Assembly (NCBI GenBank): GCA_021828635.1
Contig: JAJZEJ010000008.1
Location: 1-6,121, forward strand
DNA length: 6,121 nucleotides
Reading direction: 5' to 3'
Source: Chloroflexota bacterium
GTDB taxonomy: Bacteria; Chloroflexota; Ktedonobacteria; Ktedonobacterales; Ktedonobacteraceae
Every line of letters begins with the position of its first letter. Within the stretch, counting starts at the first letter, position 1. Positions 1-5,434 of the stretch are shown piece after piece. The position numbers and the translations under genes are program-made. The notes beneath the pieces are model-generated. The model ran no database searches and was not told the DNA's origin. It worked only from the letters and a program-made list of their open reading frames with translations.

Positions 1-888
1 TGAGTGGCGCGTCTTGCTCAGTTCTTCCTGACGACGGGCCTCTTCAATATCCCACAGCCGCGCCTTCAGCACGCTCATTGCCTTGAGCTTATTCTTGAGC
101 TGCGACTTCTCATCCTGACAGGTCACCACCAAACCCGTTGGCAGATGCGTAATGCGTACCGCCGAGTCGGTTGTGTTAACGCTCTGGCCACCATGCCCTG
201 TCGAGCGATAGACATCGACGCGCAGATCGCTATCCTTGATGTCAATCTGTATATCGTCGTCAGCTTCTGGTAGCACAATCACCTTTGCGGTCGAAGTATG
301 GATACGCCCATTGGCCTCAGTTACGGGTACACGCTGTACACGGTGCGTTCCGCCTTCGTATTTCAGGCGACTATACACACCCTTGCCTTTGACCACAAAG
401 GTGATATCCTTAATGCCGCCCTGGCCCGTGTCGTTCACATCCAGCACTTCGATTTTCCAGCGATGCATATCAACGTAGCGCGAGTACATGCGGAAGAGTT
501 CACCAGCAAACAGCGCGGCCTCGTCACCACCAGCTCCGGCCTGGATGGTCACAATGGCGTTCTTCTCGTCCATAATATCTTTGGGCAACAACAACACCCT
601 GACTTGTTCCACTTGCTCTTCGCGGTGTGCTTTGAGTCGTTCCAGTTCCTCGTAGGCCAGATCGTGCATCTCCGGCTCGTCGCCATCAAGCAATTCCTGC
701 GTCTCGGCGATCTGCTGATCTGTATCGACCAGATCATAATACTTTTGCGCGACCTCTTCGAGTTCAGCACGTTCACGCCCATAGCGTTGTAGCAAAGAGA
801 GATCGTTCAGTATATCTGGCTGCGAAAGCAGCTCGTTCAATTCTTCATAGCGTTTCGCCACATTGGCGAGTTTGTTCATTATATCCAT
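1..888 (-). CDS. prfA: Peptide chain release factor 1 (RF1), C-terminus beyond the window
   Basis: RF1 reads UAA and UAG in the ribosomal A site and triggers release of the finished protein. The 296 visible residues show, in order, a helical N-terminal domain, the family segment [19 protein letters not shown] (about 113-131), the stop-codon tripeptide PVT at 188-190, and the catalytic GHGGQ loop with GGQ at 233-235. PVT marks RF1; RF2 carries SPF. The Gln of GGQ is the known PrmC methylation site. These positions match those of E. coli RF1, so the length to this point is normal; about 60 C-terminal residues are missing only because the window ends. The start ATG at 888 follows GAGAGGA at a suitable distance. 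An in-frame ATG at 912 (adding MSERTNIP) is possible but has a poorer ribosome site, and an internal ATG at 879 also exists. The gene is transcribed divergently from the ATP-grasp gene. Confidence 0.97.
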   Translation of the reverse strand, partial: MDIMNKLANVAKRYEELNELLSQPDILNDLSLLQRYGRERAELEEVAQKYYDLVDTDQQIAETQELLDGDEPEMHDLAYEELERLKAHREEQVEQVRVLLLPKDIMDEKNAIVTIQAGAGGDEAALFAGELFRMYSRYVDMHRWKIEVLDVNDTGQGGIKDITFVVKGKGVYSRLKYEGGTHRVQRVPVTEANGRIHTSTAKVIVLPEADDDIQIDIKDSDLRVDVYRSTGHGGQSVNTTDSAVRITHLPTGLVVTCQDEKSQLKNKLKAMSVLKARLWDIEEARRQEELSKTRHS

Positions 889-992
889 TGGTATATTCGT
901 CCTCTCACTCATACCACCCGCATGTAGGGATCGATCATGCAGATTAACAATCTAATCTAGGGTTAGTGTAGCTGTGAGCGATTCTGATTGTT

Positions 993-1025
993 CCGTGGGA
1001 CCGTTCACGGCACATCCCTCCACGG
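993..1025. other. Compound hairpin upstream of prfA
   Basis: CCGTGGGA (993-1000) can pair with TCCC-TC-CACGG (1015-1025) with a small bulge, and CCG-TTCA-CGG (1001-1010) forms an inner stem with a four-base loop. It lies about 105 bp upstream of the prfA start and could fold in an RNA from either strand. There is no T-run on either side that would make it an obvious terminator. No known leader family was recognised, and its role is unknown. Confidence 0.4.
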
Positions 1026-1172
1026 TTGAAGGCAAAAAGGAGTTGATCGTGGCTTCGCTACCCGGCAGCCAATAGATAGCGTTCAATTGTCGCGCGGTGC
1101 AACGGATATATATACCGCGGCATCCAGGCTCTGTCCGCCGCTTGGTAATCGTCATTATGCCTCATACTATCT

Positions 1173-1181
1173 ATTATACCA
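1173..1181 (-). promoter_or_regulatory. Candidate extended -10 promoter for prfA
   Basis: On the minus strand this reads TGGTATAAT, a perfect TATAAT with the TGn extension. No good -35 box is seen 16-18 bp further upstream, which is common for extended -10 promoters. It would give a prfA leader of roughly 280 nt. This is inferred from sequence only. Confidence 0.4.
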
Positions 1182-1226
1182 TGTTCTTCCTGACTACGAA
1201 AACAGTGGTAAATGTTATCAATCTCA

Positions 1227-1255
1227 TAGTCAAACGCGACCATTCGGCGTATACT
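1227..1255 (+). promoter_or_regulatory. Candidate sigma70-type promoter for the ATP-grasp gene
   Basis: TAGTCA (1227-1232, four of six to TTGACA) is followed after 17 bp by TATACT (1250-1255, five of six to TATAAT). Transcription would start near 1262, leaving a leader of about 78 nt. A second, weaker pair (TCGTCA at 1149-1154, 17 bp, TATTAT at 1172-1177) is also possible. Confidence 0.4.
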
Positions 1256-1339
1256 ATACCCCTGATGTACTCATCTCATCATAACACGGGTAACAGGGAA
1301 AAACATCCTTCCACGCCCATATTTGTGAAGGAGCAATAC

Positions 1340-2278
1340 ATGCGCTTCTGCTTTATTCTGGAAGAAAAATATGTACACAAACCGATGCCAACGGCGGTCA
1401 TCGATCAGCTCAAACAGTGGGGACACACGGTCGAGGTATTACAACCCTATGCCGCCGTCACTAATCTAGCCAATTTTACACTTAATCAATACGATGCTTA
1501 TATCTTAAAAACCGTTTCTAATGGACCCGGACTGACTATTTTAGAGGTCGCCGAAGCCGTGGGCATCCCGACTATCAACAATTCACGCGCTATTCGCCTC
1601 ATCCGCGATAAAGCTGTCGCCGTCGCCTATGCGCAAGCTCACGATATTCCTGTTCCACTCACGTATTTTGTCGGCCATCCACGTGCACTGATCAACGTCC
1701 CCCACGATCTCTACCCGGTGGTTGTCAAACCCAGCAACGGTAGCTCGATGCAAGATATTCATAAAGTGCAGACGCCGGAAGAGATGGCACGCTTATCACT
1801 CGACCCTCATGGCTACTATCTAGCGATGCGTTACGTAGAGAATAGCGGCTACGATATCAAACTCTATATCACCGGTCAAGAAGTGCATGCCGTCGTCAAG
1901 GCATCGCCGCTCCACGGAGCAGTGCAGGAACAGGAGATACCCGTGAGCCGCGAGATGCTCAAGCTAGCACAACGTGTTGGGCGTGTCTTTGGCCTGGACC
2001 TGTACGGCGTCGATGTCCTGGAGACAGCGCAGGGGCTGATAGTGATAGACATTAACGACTTTCCGAGCTTTAATGGCGTGCCGCGCAAAGTCGCCGCGGT
2101 CTCCGAATATATTCTGCACGCCGCCTACCGCTACCGCCTCGACTCCGAACATCGCAACGGACGCGCCGAGCGCCTACCCTCCTTCAAACACAGGAGCCTG
2201 CACCGCCAGGATAGTACGCTGGTAGCAGCACAATTAATGCCACAGAGCCAGGTGGTGAAACGCGCCAAAGGAGATTAA
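1340..2278 (+). CDS. ATP-grasp enzyme, RimK / inositol-phosphate-kinase-like, substrate unknown
   Basis: This is a 312-residue cytosolic protein of the ATP-grasp fold, whose members use ATP to activate a carboxylate (or phosphorylate a polyol) and join it to a nucleophile. Residues 1-85 look like the pre-ATP-grasp domain. Lys91 (IRDKAVA) and Lys130 (PVVVKPSNGSSM) fit the two ATP-binding lysines. YVENSGYDIKLYI (165-177) fits the hinge and following strand. Asp225, Asp237 and Asn239 (GVDVLE, then DINDFPSFNGVP) fit the metal ligands. RimK-type ligases usually have Glu where Asp237 sits; the D-x-N-x-FP form recalls inositol-trisphosphate 5/6-kinases. Residues 270-312 are a basic, apparently unstructured tail. 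The start is fixed by GAAGGAG six bases before ATG 1340; the frame stays open back to 1097, but that stretch is intergenic and has no ribosome site. The substrate cannot be named from sequence, and neighbours do not help. Confidence 0.85.
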   Translation: MRFCFILEEKYVHKPMPTAVIDQLKQWGHTVEVLQPYAAVTNLANFTLNQYDAYILKTVSNGPGLTILEVAEAVGIPTINNSRAIRLIRDKAVAVAYAQAHDIPVPLTYFVGHPRALINVPHDLYPVVVKPSNGSSMQDIHKVQTPEEMARLSLDPHGYYLAMRYVENSGYDIKLYITGQEVHAVVKASPLHGAVQEQEIPVSREMLKLAQRVGRVFGLDLYGVDVLETAQGLIVIDINDFPSFNGVPRKVAAVSEYILHAAYRYRLDSEHRNGRAERLPSFKHRSLHRQDSTLVAAQLMPQSQVVKRAKGD

Positions 2279-2345
2279 ACGCACGAACGTGATGAAGCGG
2301 TCCCTACATCAACTGTCGGTGCTGTAGAAACAGGATGAGGCTATG

Positions 2346-2354
2346 TGGTATAGT
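2346..2354 (+). promoter_or_regulatory. Candidate extended -10 promoter for the acyl-CoA dehydrogenase operon
   Basis: TGGTATAGT lies 50 bp before the dehydrogenase start and matches the TGnTATAAT consensus with one mismatch in the hexamer. No recognisable -35 box is found at 16-18 bp. The predicted leader is about 44 nt. The 126-bp gap to the ATP-grasp gene makes a separate promoter likely. Confidence 0.33.
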
Positions 2355-2404
2355 CAAAATCGAGAGAATGATCTTGTATTCCTGTATACCACTGGAGGTA
2401 TCAA

Positions 2405-3613
2405 ATGGATTTTGCCTATTCCGAGAAGGTCAATGCGTTGCGTATCCGTGTCAGCCAATTCATGGACCGCTATATTTATCCCAATCAGAAAACATACCTC
2501 GAACAGATCACACAGAACGACGATCCGCATCATCATGCAGAGATTGTCGATGAACTCAAGGCTCTTGCTAAGGCCGAGGGTTTATGGAATCTTTTTTTGC
2601 CTGACAAAGAACATGGCGCTGGTCTGACAAACCTGGAGTATGCTCCACTCGCGGAGATCATGGGCCGTGTTGGCTGGTCATCAGAAGTGTTTAACTGCGC
2701 GGCACCCGATACCGGCAATATGGAGATTTTAGCGCAATTTGGAACCCCAGAACAGAAACAGCAATGGCTACAACCTCTGCTCGATGGCAAGATTCGCTCA
2801 GCATTTGCCATGACCGAGCCAGATGTGGCAAGCTCTGATGCCACCAACATTCAGCTTACCATTCGCCGTGAGGGCAACGAGTACGTGCTGAATGGGCGCA
2901 AATGGTGGTGTTCCGGCGCTGGTCGCCCACGCTGCAAGATTTTTATCGTCATGGGCAAGAGCGATCCCGATAATGCCGACCGCCATCGCCAGCAAAGCAT
3001 GGTGCTGGTGCCACGTGATACACCCGGACTGACTGTTGTGCGTAACTTGCCTGTGATGGGCTATGTTGATAATGAGAGCCATTGTGAACTGAGCTTTGAT
3101 AACGTGCGCGTACCGGTGAGCAACCTGTTGGGCGAAGAGGGTAGCGGCTTTGCTATCGCGCAGGCACGTCTGGGACCAGGACGCATTCATCACTGCATGC
3201 GTGCCATTGGCTCAGCACAATATGCGCTAGAGTTAATGTGTCAGCGGGCCGCCTCGCGGGTAGCCTTTGGTCGGCCACTGGCTGAACAGGGCATGATTCA
3301 GGACTATATCGCACAATCGACGCTAGAGATCGAGCAGGCACGCCTGCTCACACTCAAAGCTGCTTGGATGATTGATACGTTGGGCAAGAAGGCAGCGCAA
3401 AACGAGATCGCAATGATTAAGATTGCCGCACCAGAGATGCTGACCAACGTGGTCAATCGCGCCATTCAGGTCTTTGGTGGTGCCGGTGTCAGCGACGATT
3501 TCCCATTAGCCTCAATGTGGGCGCACGGACGTACCATGCACATTGTGGATGGCCCTGACGAGGTTCATAAGCGTTCGCTGGCTCGTGCAATCGTGCGTCA
3601 GTTAGCGCAATAA
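2405..3613 (+). CDS. Acyl-CoA dehydrogenase, ACAD10/ACAD11/LvaC-like
   Basis: This is a 402-residue FAD flavoprotein of normal family length. The N-terminal helical domain (about 1-130) leads into [12 protein letters not shown] (134-145), the flavin and substrate-binding signature of the middle beta domain. The C-terminal helical domain has [11 protein letters not shown] (285-295), the FAD-contact QVFGGAG (355-361) and DGPDEVH (382-388). In ordinary members the catalytic Glu sits in a YEGT-type motif; here Asp382 of VDGPDEVH occupies that place, as in human ACAD10/ACAD11 and Pseudomonas LvaC. Those proteins act in breakdown of 4-hydroxy acids through phosphorylated acyl-CoA intermediates, so plain beta-oxidation may not be its job. 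The start is set by GGAGGT at 2394-2399, five bases before ATG. The gene lies 23 bp upstream of a histidine phosphatase, most likely in one operon. The family is certain; the substrate is inference. Confidence 0.93.
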   Translation: MDFAYSEKVNALRIRVSQFMDRYIYPNQKTYLEQITQNDDPHHHAEIVDELKALAKAEGLWNLFLPDKEHGAGLTNLEYAPLAEIMGRVGWSSEVFNCAAPDTGNMEILAQFGTPEQKQQWLQPLLDGKIRSAFAMTEPDVASSDATNIQLTIRREGNEYVLNGRKWWCSGAGRPRCKIFIVMGKSDPDNADRHRQQSMVLVPRDTPGLTVVRNLPVMGYVDNESHCELSFDNVRVPVSNLLGEEGSGFAIAQARLGPGRIHHCMRAIGSAQYALELMCQRAASRVAFGRPLAEQGMIQDYIAQSTLEIEQARLLTLKAAWMIDTLGKKAAQNEIAMIKIAAPEMLTNVVNRAIQVFGGAGVSDDFPLASMWAHGRTMHIVDGPDEVHKRSLARAIVRQLAQ

Positions 3614-3636
3614 CATCAAGGATAACAGAGAGCATC

Positions 3637-4320
3637 ATGAATACCGACGATCCATTTTTAGTGCGGCGTGCCAACGCCGCAGAACTCTATCTGATTCGTC
3701 ACGGCGATGCCATTCCTACGGCAGACGAGATTATCCCTAGCGGCGTGTATGACAATCTGCCTCTCAGTAGCATTGGACGCAGACAGGCTCAACTGCTGGC
3801 TGAACGTCTGCAAGAGCAACCGTTCGATGCTATCTATAGCAGTCCGTTACGTCGTTGCCAGCAGACCGCCGAGCCACTGGCAAAAGCACTTGGGCTAACG
3901 CCAACGATTGTCGAGGGCATCAAAGAGATTCGTCTTGGCCGCATCATCGAACTACCCGAACCAGCCCCTGGCGACGATTTAGATGTGCTAACAAAAGCTC
4001 TACATGCACGTCAAATGGAGATTACGCGCCGCGCCGCTGGTACCGGCAGTTGGGATGCCGTTGGTGATAACGAGCCGTCCAAAGCCTTTCGGCGGCGCGT
4101 TGTCGAAAGCATTGATGCAATTGCCAACCAACACATTGGTCAGCGCGTGCTGGTCTTTGCACATGGCGGCACCATCAACGCCTACGCCTCTGAGATATTG
4201 GGCCTGGAGCAAGATTTCTTCTTCCCATGTGCCAATACCTCTATCACGATTGTGCGCGTCAATGCTCCCCATCGGGTCATTTTCGTATTAAACGATGTAG
4301 GCCATCTAAAACTCAACTAA
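3637..4320 (+). CDS. Histidine phosphatase family protein (phosphoglycerate-mutase-like)
   Basis: This is a 227-residue soluble enzyme of the histidine phosphatase superfamily, which removes phosphate through a phospho-histidine intermediate. The key residues are present: the RHG motif at 21-23 with nucleophile His22, YSSPLRRCQQTA (67-78) with phosphate-pocket Arg72, a likely acid Glu97 in IKEIRLGR, and the second histidine His176 in VFAHGGTINA. CANTSITIVRV (198-208) and NDVGHL (219-224) are typical C-terminal features. It has no signal peptide or membrane segment. About 15 residues precede the first strand, slightly longer than minimal members. It starts 23 bp after the dehydrogenase stop, with AGAGAG before the ATG as a modest ribosome site, so translation with the upstream gene is likely. 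The substrate may be small (sugar phosphate, nucleotide, phospho-acyl intermediate); sequence alone does not decide. Confidence 0.92.
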   Translation: MNTDDPFLVRRANAAELYLIRHGDAIPTADEIIPSGVYDNLPLSSIGRRQAQLLAERLQEQPFDAIYSSPLRRCQQTAEPLAKALGLTPTIVEGIKEIRLGRIIELPEPAPGDDLDVLTKALHARQMEITRRAAGTGSWDAVGDNEPSKAFRRRVVESIDAIANQHIGQRVLVFAHGGTINAYASEILGLEQDFFFPCANTSITIVRVNAPHRVIFVLNDVGHLKLN

Positions 4321-4325
4321 ACCAT

Positions 4326-4351
4326 GTACGGACCAATTTATCGCGTCCGCC
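4326..4351 (+). repeat. Degenerate direct copy of the hairpin left arm
   Basis: This 26-bp segment matches the left arm at 4398-4423 in 21 of 26 positions, and all five differences are transitions (C/T or A/G). The copies start 72 bp apart, and both are followed some 15-18 bases later by a CGTNATGCC motif. It begins five bases after the phosphatase stop codon. It looks like the remnant of a second, decayed unit of the same repeat. Confidence 0.75.
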
Positions 4352-4388
4352 TGCACCCAAGCACCCGTCATGCCAGTGCTATCCCAAC

Positions 4389-4487
4389 AAAGCGGATGTA
4401 CGGACTGGTTCACCGCGTCCGCCTTGTCCACGCATCGTGATGCCCACGCGCGGGCGGACGCGGTGAACCAGTCCGTACTCCGGCTTT
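4389..4487. repeat. Long near-perfect hairpin, REP- or MITE-like
   Basis: Arms 4398-4423 and 4453-4478 are exact reverse complements over 26 bp, starting GTACGGACTGGTTCACC on the left. Outside them GGA (4394-4396) pairs with TCC (4479-4481), and AAAGC (4389-4393) with GCTTT (4483-4487), giving 34 pairs with two single-base bulges. The 29-base loop contains a small GCAT-CGTG-ATGC palindrome. It lies in the spacer after the phosphatase gene. An RNA of this stem would be very stable and could end or protect the upstream transcript, though no T-run follows. It is most likely one copy of a dispersed palindromic repeat; no transposase is nearby. Confidence 0.85.
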
Positions 4488-4489
4488 CC

Positions 4490-4547
4490 CCCAAAGGATA
4501 GAGACCCAATACACAGGGTCTGTGAATTATTGCTGGCCTCCTTTGGG
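4490..4547. repeat. Nested inverted repeat
   Basis: An outer 9-bp pair, CCCAAAGGA (4490-4498) and TCCTTTGGG (4539-4547), encloses an inner 6-bp pair, AGACCC (4502-4507) and GGGTCT (4516-4521), with an eight-base loop. Both pairs are exact. It lies upstream of the tetR promoter and so is not part of that transcript. It may be a structured remnant of a mobile element or part of the adjacent repeat block; no known family was recognised. Confidence 0.6.
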
Positions 4548-4622
4548 AACAAGAAGGAGAGCAAGAGCTTGTTGAGGAGAGGAGGCAAAATGGCGACGGG
4601 TAGCAGCAATCTGAGAAGTGCC
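4548..4622. other. Purine-rich spacer with nothing recognised
   Basis: This stretch before the tetR promoter is rich in A and G (several GGAG and GAGG runs) on the plus strand. An open frame passes through it from 4530 to 4835 but overlaps tetR in another frame and resembles no family. No gene or site is supported here. Confidence 0.5.
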
Positions 4623-4651
4623 TTGCAAAAAGCCTACCCCTCTGCTATAAT
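4623..4651 (+). promoter_or_regulatory. Sigma70-type promoter of the tetR gene
   Basis: TTGCAA (4623-4628) is followed by exactly 17 bp and then a perfect TATAAT (4646-4651). Transcription would start near 4658, inside the palindrome described next, leaving a leader of about 32 nt. This is the strongest promoter in the window by consensus. Confidence 0.8.
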
Positions 4652-4670
4652 GAGTATGTACTCAGTCATT
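4649..4670. promoter_or_regulatory. Probable TetR operator overlapping the tetR -10 box
   Basis: TGAGTA-TG-TACTCA (4651-4664) is an exact palindrome, and a wider one, AATGA-N12-TCATT, spans 4649-4670. It covers the end of the -10 box and the expected start of transcription, the usual place for autorepression by a TetR-family protein. A related sequence lies before the SDR gene. Confidence 0.65.
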
Positions 4671-4689
4671 ATTCGATTGGTGAGAATGT

Positions 4690-5262
4690 ATGGCAAGACC
4701 CAAAAGTCCAGAGAAACGCGACGCTATCCTTGCGGCAGCAGTTCAGCTGATCGCCGAGCAAGGTTTGAGTGTCCCTACGTCCAAAATTGCCAAAGTAGCA
4801 GCAGTCTCAGAAGGATCATTATTCACCTACTTTGAAACCAAGGAGACACTGTTCAATGAATTGTATTTGGAATTGAAGGCCGAAGTGCGAGTAAATATGC
4901 TCGACATGTATCCCGCCCATGCAAGCTTAGGGGTCCGTGTTCGTTGGGTTTGGGACATGTATGTTCGGTTCGGCATTGCCCATCCTGATAAATACAAAGT
5001 CATAACCCAATTGAGCGTTTCGGATTCCATCTGGGAACAGACCAAACACCTGAGTATGGAAGGATACGAAGCTCTTCATGTGATGATTCAAGAGACGTTT
5101 GCCTGTGGTGCTCTCAAAGATCAGCCCTATGAATTTGGTACGATCTTACTCCTCTCTCTCATGAATATGACAATTGAGTTCATTGCACTCCATCCTTCAG
5201 AGGCAGATCGTATTTGGGATGCTGGCTTTACCGCTTTCTGGAATGCGGTGACAGGATCCTAA
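4690..5262 (+). CDS. TetR/AcrR-family transcriptional regulator
   Basis: This is a 190-residue DNA-binding regulator of usual TetR length. The N-terminal domain runs MARPKSPEKRDAILAAAVQL and then the helix-turn-helix TSKIAKVAAVSEGSLFTYF (30-48), with the family-typical FxTKETLFNELY after it. The rest (about 65-190) is the helical ligand-binding and dimer domain, which is not diagnostic of any ligand. The start ATG has GGTGAG five bases upstream; the ATG at 4686 is out of frame. A strong promoter and a palindrome over its -10 box suggest that it represses itself. It lies 172 bp upstream of an SDR gene in the same direction, the probable target. By hand count of the first 50 codons, third positions are about 44 percent GC, lower than in the SDR (58 percent). 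Confidence 0.94.
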   Translation: MARPKSPEKRDAILAAAVQLIAEQGLSVPTSKIAKVAAVSEGSLFTYFETKETLFNELYLELKAEVRVNMLDMYPAHASLGVRVRWVWDMYVRFGIAHPDKYKVITQLSVSDSIWEQTKHLSMEGYEALHVMIQETFACGALKDQPYEFGTILLLSLMNMTIEFIALHPSEADRIWDAGFTAFWNAVTGS

Positions 5263-5276
5263 AAATTTTCTTCTTA

Positions 5277-5298
5277 AATGAGTGCCTAAACAATCATT
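5277..5298. promoter_or_regulatory. Second operator-like site, before the SDR gene
   Basis: It matches the site at 4649-4670 in 16 of 22 positions without gaps, including both ends, AATGAGT and TCATT, so the AATGA-N12-TCATT dyad is kept. The inner palindrome is not kept. It begins 15 bp after the tetR stop codon and lies about 100 bp upstream of the likely SDR -10 box, which is rather far for simple repression. Confidence 0.45.
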
Positions 5299-5315
5299 TA
5301 CAAAACAAATGATTG
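5291..5315. repeat. 9-bp inverted repeat in the tetR-SDR spacer
   Basis: CAATCATTT (5291-5299) and AAATGATTG (5307-5315) are exact reverse complements separated by seven bases. There is no T-run after it, so it is a poor intrinsic terminator. It overlaps the operator-like site at 5277-5298 and may itself be a regulator site or a weak 3' hairpin of the tetR transcript. Confidence 0.6.
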
Positions 5316-5392
5316 CCAAACGTTGTCTGACTATTAGATTGTGTCAAGGCAAATGGGATGTGTGTGTTATCAATCACGGCTCTCCACACTTT

Positions 5393-5401
5393 TGATACAA
5401 T
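5393..5401 (+). promoter_or_regulatory. Candidate extended -10 promoter for the SDR gene
   Basis: TGATACAAT contains TACAAT with a TGn extension. No -35 box is seen at the right distance. The leader would be about 27 nt, with GGGAGA as ribosome site. This is a weak prediction. Confidence 0.33.
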
Positions 5402-5434
5402 CACAAACACTCATGTTTCTTTTGGGAGATTTTC

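Larger units (their letters stand above)
889..1339. other. Divergent intergenic region with several inverted repeats
   Basis: These 451 bp between prfA and the ATP-grasp gene hold no convincing gene. Visible structures are: AGATT-AAC-AATCT at 941-953; a compound hairpin at 993-1025; CGCGGT at 1093-1098 with its complement ACCGCG at 1114-1119, enclosing an alternating AT run; and candidate promoters facing both ways. The first three lie on the prfA side, so they would be in a prfA leader if transcription starts near 1166. Confidence 0.6.

Noticed and set aside
298..792. 164-codon open frame on the plus strand
   Set aside because: It lies entirely antisense to prfA, whose protein is unmistakable, so it is a shadow of that gene.
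960..1030. T-box or known riboswitch in the prfA upstream region
   Set aside because: The hairpin lacks the conserved T-box antiterminator sequence and no known riboswitch consensus was found; left as an unnamed structure.
1058..1243. 61-codon open frame on the minus strand upstream of prfA
   Set aside because: No ribosome binding site before its ATG, no recognisable family, and it overlaps the candidate promoters of both flanking genes.
1097..1339. In-frame 81-codon extension upstream of the ATP-grasp start
   Set aside because: The strong GAAGGAG site and the conserved beginning of the pre-ATP-grasp domain place the start at 1340; the extension covers promoter-like AT-rich DNA.
2304..2327. 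CTACA / TGTAG inverted repeat after the ATP-grasp gene, as a terminator
   Set aside because: Only five base pairs with a 14-base loop and no T-run; likely chance.
4326..4478. CRISPR array, from repeated 26-bp units
   Set aside because: Only two direct copies with one inverted copy, uneven spacing and imperfect identity, and no cas genes; it is a palindromic repeat instead.
4530..4835. 101-codon open frame running into tetR
   Set aside because: It overlaps the tetR start in another frame, spans the tetR promoter, and resembles no protein family.
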